Shown here: piece by piece, positions 47,873 to 57,398 of the stretch
Position numbering within the stretch: the stretch's first letter is position 1
How the letters are laid out: every line of letters starts with the position of its first letter
Position numbers and translations under genes: made by a program
Notes under the pieces: model-generated
Database searches by the model: none
What the model was told of the DNA's origin: nothing
The model's input: the letters and a program-made list of their open reading frames with translations, nothing else
NCBI GenBank assembly: GCA_964036275.1
Contig: OZ038437.1
Span: forward strand, 10,405,460-10,469,459
Source: Litoditis marina
Taxonomy: Eukaryota > Nematoda > Chromadorea > Rhabditida > Rhabditidae
Direction of reading: 5' to 3'
Length of the DNA stretch: 64,000 bases

Positions 47873-50081
47873 ATGCGTCTATTTCTCACGGTGAGGAGGT
47901 TATTTTTGGGGTATTTAAGAAAACATATATGATTGCTAAACAATTGATTTGGTATTTAGCGATAGGTAAACAATGAGAAAAATCAAACCAATAAGTTTTA
48001 GAAGAGTTTATTGTCAGGGGTCAATTTTGAACATTCGTTTACAGAAAAGTTTGGGAATAGACAACACGTTGTGGGACAAATGAAGAGAAACGAAAAAGTA
48101 GTGTCTATTATAAATCAGATGGTTTTCAGCTTGTTCTCTTTCTTGCCGCCGTTTCAGTGGTCAACGGAGAGCACAAAAGAAAAAGAGACCCTATGCTTAA
48201 GCTGCCTCCCATTCCTCGATACAAAATGCGAATTACTGCAGAGATCACGCTGAAATGCGCCCTCTACAAGAAGTACAACATTCAAATCCAGATAAAAGAG
48301 GTGGGTGAAATGTCCTTATATTGAACTGTATGTTGTGAAGCATGGAACAAACTATATTATGTATTGTGTAACTATTTCAGTACGCATCTTTTCCCCACTA
48401 TCAATGATCGCATACTACCCTTTGATGCAGAATAAAAGAGCGCTTGTTGAACATTTTTTGTTAAGCAATTGTTCTATTCTAATTAAATTTTTCGAGAGCA
48501 AGTTGAGTTTCTGTTTTTTCATCATTTGTCTTATTATGTTTTTACATGATGAGTGTAATATAGTGAGTGCCATGTTTATAAATTTCTGTTTCTTCCCGGA
48601 ATCGAGCCTGCAAGCAGAAGTATCGTTGCAGGGCGCTATTAGACAACATGACCGGAAAGCTTTGGAATCGAAAACATGTGGGCGTACAAAGCGAAAAATG
48701 AGATATACAGTACCCTCCCACTTTTCAGGCGGCGACTACTATACTGAAATCTTGTGTAAATTTCAGTCTGATCCTTTCTTAGACGACTATGTTGGCAGAC
48801 TCTGGAAATTCCAAATAAAGAAAAAGAAGGCGAGAACTGTGTTCATTTGGGGGGATGCTGCCCATGATAATGGACTTTCGCACGGAGAAGAACTCGAAAT
48901 ATTCTACAAGATAGAACACAACTGCACACCGGTACGCAATTCAATGCGAAATTAGTTTTTCAACTTGTTCTTGAATCAGGACGATTATAATGACCAATCC
49001 CGTGTCAACGGTCCTTCAAACTATAATTCAAAAATGTATTGCAGTTTGAAGGACTGAAGCGTTGAAAACAAGTCACGTAGACAACGTGTCAACAAAAAAA
49101 CCGGTTTGTACTGGTCTCCCACACTTGAACTTGTTTCAGAGTTGAGTGAAAACGAACACTGATAAAAAAGACATGAAAAGAATTTTATTCGCGTTACATC
49201 GCGAAAACATTTCATGAATTACCTCTTTGGACAAGCTGGCAACTAAATTTCTAGATTACCGCGTGATAGTTCTCGTGAGATGTCACGGGTTTTGGAGAGA
49301 TAGCACGTCTTCAAGACTTTTTGTTGTTAAGAACCGTCTGATAAAAGCTCCAAACGACAATGGTTTTTTAAGTATCGAATTGATTTTTTCTCTATTTAGG
49401 ATAGATCCACAGCCAGAATTGATGCTCCGATTAAGGTAGTTACATTTATTGTTAATGTTTAATTCTGATTTTAATCAGTTTCTTGCAAGTGCTAAGTTTG
49501 AGTGTAATAATGAGTGTTCGAACACTAATAATAGCTACAAGTGTTAATGCATCATTCCTACCTCATACCCACGTTTACGCTAGGAAATGGTTTTCAACCT
49601 TGTAAAAAGGTGAGGTATTATAGTCGCCATCTTCCCAAAAAAGACAGCAGAGGGTTCGATTAATTGAGCGATTCTGGGCGAGCAATCGTTTGTTACTTGC
49701 CAGCAGGCGAGAAAGCGTGCAGATCAAAGAGACATAGATGAACTGGTCGGTCGCCAAACCTTGCCCCTACCAAATTGACCGTATGCTGTTCACAACGGTT
49801 TAACAAAACTTTTAATAACGCTTGAACGCAGATGAGCATCATGATCCTCTTCATGTATCTCTGCCATATTCTTAAGTATACGAATTATGTGTTTTTGGCG
49901 GTTTTTAATCAAATTTCGTTATTCCAATTATGTTTTTGAGGAAGGTTTTGTTCTATCCACACTTTCTGGAGTTCTTCCATTCAATGTCGAATTCAAAGTG
50001 AACACAACCTATCAGCTGCCCTCGGGACCACCTGATTACAAAGTTTGGAACTTGGAACAAAAATTATTCCAACAGAATTGA
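47873..50081 (+). CDS. Array gene C: secreted TTR-like protein, beta subtype
   Basis: Five exons in phase 0: 47873-47890, 48130-48300, 48767-48931, 49400-49435 and 49941-50081 (176 aa). The signal peptide is MRLFLT plus LVLFLAAVSVVNG. A basic linker (HKRKRD) and LPPIPRYKMRITAEITLKC follow. Exon 3 has DPFLDDYVGRLWKF, VFIWGDAA and LEIFYKIEHNC. Exon 4 is the shorter 12-codon form DRSTARIDAPIK. Exon 5 has PFNVEFKVNTTYQLPSGPP, DYKVWNLEQ and the C-terminal extension QQN. The DPFLDD and FYKIEHNC motifs are the parts most like nematode TTR-like proteins. The exon 5 acceptor is TTTTTGAG, not CAG, as in gene E. Intron 2 contains a tRNA-like element and intron 3 a hairpin MITE. A donor GGTGGGT lies 6 nt after the stop. 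Confidence 0.85.
48563..48745 (-). mobile_element. tRNA-like dispersed element, copy 3, in gene C intron 2
   Basis: It shares GAGTGCCATGTTTATAA, a B-box-like block (TTCCCGGAATCGAGCC on the plus strand) and the conserved AGTACCCTCCC block with 56312-56505. It ends within 25 bp of the exon 3 acceptor. Its A-box region is eroded. Confidence 0.7.
48980..49066. mobile_element. Hairpin MITE, copy 2, in gene C intron 3
   Basis: It shares GTGTCAACGGTCCTTCAAAC and GTATTGCAGTTTGAAGGACT with 1337-1444. The right terminus is eroded. Confidence 0.75.
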
Positions 50082-50482
50082 GGAGAGGTGGGTGTATTGA
50101 ATCGATTTCACACGTAGACGGTGGTTATGGAGCACACTTCGACTCATCAGCGAATAGTTTTCATCGGAATTCACGTCGGCGTTAACGCCAACTTTTGACG
50201 TGACGTTTTCCGAAACAACTGTAAACTTGATGGAGACGACAAACCTTTTGGAAAACACGGCGTGGACAGAAGTTAACCAACAAGGTTCGATTGATTGATT
50301 TATTACGCAGGTGAATACGTGAAAAACATGAGATGAGAGGTGGGAAAAGGAGGTAGAAACAGAAATAAAACAAAGAACAGAATGATATAAGTGAGGTGTG
50401 GAATGAGAAAAGCACAACAACACAGTGACGGTATATATGTCGGAATGATGATTTAACAATGTTCAATGTTTTAGTACCGTCA

Positions 50483-51228
50483 ATGATGTGTCGATTACGA
50501 TTACGAGAAAACAAGTTGACTTTGACTGATAAACTTCCCGGTGCCCTGCGTTCTCTTAACTTAAAGTAGAGTTGTTAGTTTCATACAAAAAAAAATTATT
50601 TTTTTGCGGTCGAATATGGTGATAATAAAGTTCAATCAATTTGTGTTCTCTTACAGCGCGGAGTATTCACTCACACGCTGTCAACTTTTGCGAATTAGTT
50701 CATATAAATTTCTGCCATTTAGCAAACTACTTGTATCGGTTCCGTCAAGAATCAAAGATAAATCAAAGAGACGAAGATTTTCTTGCCTATCTGCGGTCTC
50801 ATTTATATGATTCCCCGTCTTCATACTTGTCTGCTGACCGTACCATGAACCAATTGTGTTGTGTTTCAGAGTGGAATACTGAACCAAGTCAACTCCTCGT
50901 ATTATGTTCATAGACTCGAATAAACTGTTCAGCTATGTGTGTTTTTTGTTGATCTTGTCCATTTATTTTCAGACCACCCGTTTTCGATACAGAGCTAAAA
51001 TCTAAGCAGCGATTCACCCGAACTCTCACTTCGGCCCCCAAGTTACAAACAGAAGTTAGTGAAAGTAATAAAAGTGATGAAAGAAGTTTTTTGGAAGAAC
51101 ATTATTCATATAAAGTTATGTTCTCAAGAAAGAACAAGTTTGAAGAGACTTTGAAAGGACTGAGGCGCATGAAGCGCGACGAGACTCATCACGCCAATAA
51201 TTCAGTACCATATTGGATGTTTAAATAA
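50483..51228 (+). CDS. Unrecognised gene between array members C and D
   Basis: The terminal exon (50973-51228) has an 84-codon open frame after TTATTTTCAG: VFDTELKSKQRF, ERSFLEEHYSYKVMF, FEETLKGLRRMKRDE, ending PYWMFK. Its phase fits a small exon at 50870-50898 (SGILNQVNS). An upstream exon from 50656 reads HAVNFCELVHINF, NYLYRFRQESKINQRDEDF and LAYLRSHLYDS. It joins in phase to a possible first exon 50483-50540 (MMCRLRLRENKL). The link from the 50656 exon to the 50870 exon is unresolved: no donor in the right phase was found. The product looks soluble, helical and charged, with no signal peptide, so it is unrelated to the TTR-like array around it. Function unknown. Confidence 0.45.
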
Positions 51229-52090
51229 TATAATATGAAATATAGTGAAAATAGAACATTCTCACGAAGGAATCAAGTATGTAGCCAAGGTTGTTATAAA
51301 ACCAGTTAACCGTCAAAAACAAACATTTGTAATCTGTGAGCCGATACCTTTTCTAGGCTCTGCGGTGGTATTCATAGAATTGCCGAATAACAGTTGCAAC
51401 CTCCGTGTTCTCGAATGTACGGTTTTCTCTGCCTCCCGTCGGGATATGAGTGTCGCGAAGTGCGCAGAGCGACAAACGCAGCATGAGACAAAGTTTGCGG
51501 GACGTTTTAGCATTTCGAGATTTCAACATTTCAAGATTCATTCATTCTCTTCATATGGTTGGAATATGAGTATGCCAGAAGATCTCGGCACCTTCATCCC
51601 ATCCTGCGTCTTTCGCTCTGCCTCACTATTTTTTGTCTTTTTTTGTCGGATGACGATGCCGAAATCTTGTAGCTTACGTACTATGCCCCTTTACGGCCAG
51701 CTAGGTATCACTTTAACTTCGATTGACTCCGACAAGATAGCATACGTGGCATAAAACGACGATGCCACCGAAACATGGCAACCACCAAAAAATGTCATAA
51801 CATCTCGTGCTTCCTCCAAATAAAAACGAAACTAGTACGCGCATTGCCTGAATTAGAAGAAAATAGGACTCTATGTTTTTTTTGTATCATCGAATTGGCT
51901 TGTTGTGTGACATAATAATGTTATACATACATTCCAAAACTCGCAAGGCATGAATATTGCTATTAAAATCATTAGGTACAGAAGCAGTATCACGCTCACT
52001 GCGTGGATTCAAATAAAGTACTACGACAAGTCAACAGTCACCTTACTCGCAAAACAAATATTTCTATTCAAAACATTCCGTAATTGTTTT
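51229..52090. other. Spacer with a hairpin element
   Basis: About 51420-51700 belongs to the hairpin element family also seen at 4180 and 52930 (GATCTCGGCACCTTCATCCC). A 169-codon plus-strand frame (51245-51754) runs through it and is not called. Confidence 0.5.
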
Positions 52091-52094
52091 CCCA

Positions 52095-52384
52095 TACATA
52101 TTTCATAAAATGCATTAGGCACACAAGGTGTGATTAGATGTTGTTCAGTGCTTTCTAATGTAGTGCATAATTTATTCATGTCAAAATAGGATGAATATAA
52201 AGATGACGAATCATTGTTTTTGCAGAAGCATTCACATATATTATTCACAAAAATGTGTATAAATAGAAAGTCATTAGAAAATCTGGCCATGTTTGCTTTT
52301 TACACTGTTACAAAAATTGTTTTTGTAGCTTGAAATAAAATGTACTTTTCAGGAGTAGAGATCTAGTGAGCTCTGTCGTGCGTG
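52095..52384 (+). promoter_or_regulatory. Promoter and leader of array gene D
   Basis: Well-conserved copy: AAAATGCATTAGGCACACAA, GTTCAGTGCTTTCTAATGTA, TTTATTCATGTCAAAATAGG, CACATATATTATTCACAAAA, then GTGTATAAATAG (TATA box 52258-52266). The leader acceptor TACTTTTCAG ends at 52352, 32 nt before the ATG. Confidence 0.75.
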
Positions 52385-55121
52385 ATGCGTCTTTTTATCC
52401 CGGTGAGATACTTGTTTGACCGGTGTTTGAGAGAAACGTAGATTCTCTACATATTTTTTGGGAATTTCGCAATAGGTTTAACACACCAACTTTATTAAAC
52501 CAAAGTAAACATTTTTTTTAAATTATTGTCAAAAGTCATATATCAACATCCCTTCCAGGTGAGTTTAAAACAGTCTATTCTCGTTGAACTAGAGATTAAA
52601 CTAGTGAAAAATAGTGTCGATCATAAATGTGATTGCTTTCAGTTTGTTCTATTTTTTTCTATCATATCCGTCATGGAAGGAAAACCTAAGCAAAAAGGAA
52701 AGCCCAAGGTGTATCCGGTTCCCGAGAACAAAATGCGTATTACCGCAGAAATAACCCTGAAATGTGCCCTCCACGACAAATATGAAATTGCAATTCAAAT
52801 GAAGGATGTGAGTACAATTTCAGTTGCAGCCTCACAACACACCACAAGTTCATTCTCTCGCTCTAATCAAATGCAACGTATTGTCGTAGACCATGGCTAA
52901 ATGCGTGAAAAGACTATGGTTAGGGCTCACCGGAGTACGTATGCTAGAATATCCCGGCACCTCCATCGCATCCTGCGTCTCCTCAAACAAACGCTATTTT
53001 TCTGCTTTCACATATCACCGGGATACGAGTGAGCGGAATGGTGAGGCTGAAAGAGAGAGAGAGACGCAGGATGGGATAAAGGTGCAGGGGTCATCTACCA
53101 TACGAACTCTGGTGTACTCTATAGTGACGCGCAGATGACCTACATCAATACCATTTTTCGGAAATTCTGTGAACGCTAATAGTTCTAAATACTTTCAAAT
53201 ACAATGTTGTTGATAGTTCTGAATACTTATAGTATTTTCTTTGACGCCTCCTACATATTCCAAGTATTTCATTCTCAGGGCCAGGCGTTAGGCAAGTTTT
53301 GTTGATGCCTAGGTCCAGTCAGGGCCTAGATCGCGTCTACCAGCCACAAGTCCACCTCCAGCCCGCTCCAGCTGTCCGGTCCCATGAGAGTCTCGCCAAC
53401 TCTCGCCACCCCCCGCCTAGCCCATCCTAGACAGCTACGGGCCTGCACACATCCTGAATCAGTCTTTTCCCCTCCTGTACATGTTTATCTTTTCTTTGAA
53501 TCAACATCTCCGATACTCAATAGCCATTGAAATTGTCTGTCAAATACCGGGTTGATAAATTATTATTATTATTATTGATATTACTCAAAACACACTGTAC
53601 TTCAAACTCCGCAACATTGTTTCAGTCGGATGACTTTTCACGCGACGATGAAATTGGCAAACTTTGGAAATTCCGATTCGATAAAAATACAGCAAAGACA
53701 GTGTCCATTTATGGAGATACTGGAAGCGATGGATGGCTCGATAACACACTTGAAGTATTTTTCAAAATCGAACACGATTGTACCCAGGTAAGCAAGCTAT
53801 ACTCCTCAGTTTAGCAACAAAAAACAACATTTTCGATTATGTGATGCTCAAACAATAATGCGCGAAAAACTGCGAGAAACTGTAATTGGCCAACTACAGA
53901 AGCGATAACATTAAAGGGTGACAAAAAGGAAAGTTAATATGACTGAGCTTATCAAGAGGAACCAATGAGTATAACTCTCAATTCAAACTAACGAACCTGG
54001 TTTGCATACGGTTGACACGGGTTTGCCTGTTTTGGCGCGCGCAACGTTATATTTAGGTACCCCGGGGTACCTAAACTAGCTTTCCTTTCTGCCCACCTTT
54101 AAAGTCAATGTCGAAGATCAAGTGAAGCGATTGCTTGAAGCGCAGACTGAGAGCCGAACGACTATGAAATAGAGCTCCAAAGAAGAACGATTATGTGGAC
54201 CAACTCCAACGCTTCGGTCCTATAACTGCAATACATTTTTCAATCGCAGTTTGAAGGACCGATGCGTCGGGATTGGTTCATAAAATCATCCTACTTTAAC
54301 CCTTGCTTGAAACTGTTGTAGTAAGCAACAGTTGATTGAATGAAATCTGCTGCTCTCCATCAACTTTTGTAATTGTTTGACTTTTTAACTTCAACGTTGT
54401 TGCGCTGGGTTTTGTCAGGGTCGAAACTTTGCGTTTTTCCTATCACGAAATTCAAGTTTGTTTCTTTGTATAAACTGGTTCAAACTTGGTATTCAAGTAA
54501 AATAATTCCAGGATAGACGTAAAGCCAAGAAGGATGCTCCTATGGATATTTATTACTCTGTAAGCACTTTTATTGCAGTAGTAAACTGGATGCAAAGAAA
54601 TATGTTCGAGGAAACGAGGCTCAAGAAAATTAAAATACAAGATGTTCTTTGAGTGAACGTGGGGTTGAGAAATTTATTGTTGAACTGTTTGGTATAACAA
54701 GTATCATTCTAGGCTTATGTTTTTGTGTTCAATATAAAAATTCCTTCGGAGACAATTTTGAGATTCTCACCCATTTCATGAGTTTCAGATTATAGATGAT
54801 AGGGAAACGCTATCTTTGAGTGAAAGTGGGGTTTGAAAGTGGGGTTGTTAAATTTGAACTGGTTGTTTTCACCAGTGTGATTCTACCCTTATGTTTTTGT
54901 GTTTAATATAAATAACGATCCAATCGGTTCATGTATGCATTTGCTAGAGATTTTGAAATTTTAATTTAACTGGATTGTGAAAAACTTTCCCACAGGTGGA
55001 CAATTCATATGAGGAACTCGTACCATTCGATGTCAAATTTGAGGCCAACACAACGTATTCACTGCCGTTAGCAGCGAGAAATCATCAGATTTGGAATTTG
55101 GAGGACGATCTCTTTCAATGA
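52385..55121 (+). CDS. Array gene D: secreted TTR-like protein, alpha subtype
   Basis: Five exons in phase 0: 52385-52402, 52643-52807, 53626-53787, 54512-54559 and 54996-55121 (172 aa). The signal peptide is MRLFIP plus FVLFFSIISV. A Lys-rich linker (GKPKQKGKPK) precedes MRITAEITLKC. Exon 3 has DDFSRDDEIGKLW, SIYGDTGSDGWLDN and VFFKIEHDC. Exon 4 is DRRKAKKDAPMDIYYS. Exon 5 has PFDVKFEANTTYSLPL and IWNLEDDLFQ. Exon 3 is almost the same as in gene F, so they are close paralogues. The Lys-rich linker is instead shared with gene E, a beta member, which suggests exon exchange between subtypes. Introns 2 and 3 hold hairpin elements and a GC-rich block. Confidence 0.85.
52930..53110. mobile_element. 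Hairpin element in gene D intron 2
   Basis: CACCTCCATCGCATCCTGCG pairs with the distal CGCAGGATGGGATAAAGGTG, within GTACGTATGCTAGAA-type ends. Related to the blocks at 4180 and 51560. An AGAGAGAG run lies in the right arm. Confidence 0.75.
53275..53455. other. GC-rich block in gene D intron 2
   Basis: About 180 bp rich in C (CCACCTCCAGCCCGCTCCAG, CCACCCCCCGCCTAGCCCAT) stands out from the AT-rich intron. It has no open frame of note and no second copy in this window. It may be an inserted fragment. Confidence 0.5.
54185..54291. mobile_element. Hairpin MITE, copy 3, in gene D intron 3
   Basis: Opens GAACGATTATGTGGACCAAC and closes with the decayed inverse. The inner arms GGTCCTATAACTGCAATAC and GCAGTTTGAAGGACC pair. 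Same family as 1337-1444. Confidence 0.8.
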
Positions 55122-55132
55122 AAGAAAAGTAG

Positions 55133-55841
55133 GTAATTCGTGTTACTCATACTTCGAAATGTTTGCCACAAACCACCGCAAAAATTGTCTAAACTATTGT
55201 GCATGTTTGCGACTATTCGAAATAAATAAAAACTCGGAAGGTTGATTGTTTTACTTACCGTGAAAACTGCGTGAAACTCACTATACGATTGTCTATCTGC
55301 TTTTGATGTTCGAGTTTCAAACATTAAGTTTACCAAAAATACAACGAGATAAATTTTAGTTGGATTTATTGGATTTCACTATATAAAGAAGACATAGTAA
55401 AATGGGGATATATAAAAATAAATAAAGTAGCATGTAAAGGTAAAAGTAAAATAAAATAAATTAAACCTAGAATCCACGTGTGTGAAGTCATGTTACCTAG
55501 GCATTTCGGGCTTTTAACATCTATATGCCGGTAGGGGCCCTCATCAGTAGATGCCCTACCCAGTTAACCCTAATGTAGTTAGAAAAATAATATAATAAAG
55601 AATATAAGAAACTGTGAAAAATAGGTTAATAAAAGGATAAAGAAGAAAGAGGAGATAGAAGGAGAGGGGAAGGTAAGAGAAATATATCTGGTCAGTTCAG
55701 ATTGAGTTTGAATATCAGCCTGCATTCGGAAACTTTCAACAGTTAACATAAATAATAATCCACACAAAGCAAACGGGGTGTTCTCAGTTGCACGTGTGAA
55801 CGCCAAGTTTCAATGCTTCACGCTAACTATATTGTTTTCAG
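55133..55841 (+). other. 3'UTR intron of gene D
   Basis: The donor TAG/GTAATT lies 11 nt after the stop and the acceptor is TTGTTTTCAG. The 3'UTR exon from 55842 (GTTCCATGATG, TCTACGTT) reaches AATAAA at 55892-55897. A dispersed repeat (55394-55562) lies inside it. Confidence 0.7.
55394..55562 (-). repeat. Dispersed ~175-bp repeat, inverted copy
   Basis: Reverse complement of the units at 6381 and 57615. It faces the third copy 2.05 kb downstream, so the two flank the spacer and start of gene E as inverted repeats. Confidence 0.85.
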
Positions 55842-55897
55842 GTTCCATGATGTCAAATCTCTACGTTATCGTGTTTTGTTCTTAAAACCGGAATAAA

Positions 55898-57080
55898 TAT
55901 CTTCAATTCAGTTTTGGTAGTTAAAGAGGGATGAACAACATCTTTGAATTTCCATCTTTTTTGACGAGATCCGAGATGGCCTGGAGTCACAACAAAAACT
56001 GATAAACCAATGAAACAGAACTATGATTTGTTTCGAGAAGTCATGTTGGCGACGATTATAATTTCCTTTTACTCAACCGCAGAATTAAAATAGACACTAC
56101 AAGAAGGGAAAAAAGCAGATATGGTCAATTATTTATAATAAAATAAATCATCCATCGTAACCATGAATCGAACGAGATGTGATGTAGGCAGGTGTGCTAA
56201 ACTTGCGATTGACAACATTGCATTGTATGTCACAAGTTGGCGGCTATAAAACAACCAAAACTAGAAAATGAATCAGTTTAACACGAACAATGATTATGTC
56301 CAGTCGCTTATAGTGGGTGCCAAGTTTATCAATTTTGGTCTCTCCCCGGAATCGAACCTGCGAGCAAAAGATTCGTAGCAGGCCGCTAACCACTGCGCTA
56401 TTAGAGGGCACGGCGGGCATGTTTTGGAATCGAAGACATCGGTGTGAACACAGCGAGAAGTGAGAAATACAGTACCCTCCCGCCTTTCCGTTGGCGACGA
56501 CTTTGAGCGAGCATTCTGGGTTCCTTTTCAAGCGCACGTCCAATTGCACTATAATTAAAACAGCGCAGATTCCCCAAATAAATGTCCTAGTTGAGATGAT
56601 TAATAAAATTTTGAAGGGACACTTTGAAACCCATTCTACCTCTCCTGTACGACATTTCAAGTATTCGCGGTCCAGATTTGGCGAGAAGACACCTCCGTCG
56701 CCTGTCTCAGGATCACAAAGAAGCAATTATCATTCCAGCATTAACAGCTTGTAACTTACATTTATGAGTGTTTTCATAGAATACACAATTTAATTAGAAA
56801 ACGGAAACGTGAAAATTACGCGCCATTCAAGTCAATGATTCGAAATGGCGGCGCTTAGTTTGAGCGCGGCGGGACCCAAATAGTCCTTCGACACAGTAAT
56901 TGAAACAACTATTACTCAGAATGTCTGAATTTCTCAATATTCTCCGACAATGAGTATTACTCACAATGCTTCGATTCAAAGAAGTCACGACATAACGTTT
57001 CTCCTGTCACCTTATTTAGAAAAGTCGTGTTCTATGCAAAATATTATTTTGTAACAGTTTTCACTTGACCATTTTAAATT
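55898..57080. other. Spacer between genes D and E
   Basis: It contains the tRNA-like element at 56312-56505. No gene supported. A 160-codon minus-strand frame (56244-56726) crosses that element and is not called. Confidence 0.5.
56312..56505 (-). mobile_element. tRNA-like dispersed element, copy 4
   Basis: Best preserved copy. The minus strand reads GCCCTCTAATAGCGCAGTGG, then GGTTAGCGG, and a consensus B-box GGTTCGATTCC with a partial acceptor match (CTCT with AGAG). The conserved GGAGGGTACTGTATTTC block lies on its 5' side. Confidence 0.8.
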
Positions 57081-57084
57081 CATT

Positions 57085-57398
57085 AGGCGCACAAAGTGAC
57101 ATTGATGTTCTTCAGTGTTTTCTAATGTACTTTGATATGTATTCATAATGGAATAGATTGAACATGAATAATGCGAATCATGCTTTTCGCGAATGAAAGT
57201 GAGTATAAAAAGAAGATCATGGTTGAAACAAGGAATGGTTTATTTTTTGCACAAAGTTTTTGTGATGGAACATGCCATAGTTTGTCTTCTATTCAATTAG
57301 GACCATTTGTTATGTTTGATAAAGTTTAGGAAGAAAAGTTTTCTAAGCACTAAATTTCTTTTCAGGAAACGCAACCTAAGCGTGCGCTGTCGCTCGTT
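57085..57398 (+). promoter_or_regulatory. Promoter and leader of array gene E
   Basis: TTCATTAGGCGCACAAAGTG and TTCAGTGTTTTCTAATGTAC blocks precede GTGAGTATAAAAAGAAGATC (TATA box 57204-57212, AAAA variant shared with gene F). The leader acceptor TTTCTTTTCAG ends at 57365, 33 nt before the ATG. Confidence 0.7.

Noticed and set aside
48305..48955. 216-codon open frame (+)
   Set aside because: It runs from gene C intron 2 through the tRNA-like element into exon 3 in the exon's frame. Only 48767-48931 is supported by paralogy.
50064..50514. Overlapping minus-strand frames of 131 and 110 codons
   Set aside because: They lie in the 3' region of gene C on the opposite strand, are low-complexity and have no splice support.
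51245..51754. 169-codon open frame (+)
   Set aside because: It crosses a hairpin repeat, has no family signature and no counterpart near other array genes.
56244..56726. 160-codon open frame (-)
   Set aside because: Its centre is the tRNA-like repeat; similar frames occur over the 9015 copy.
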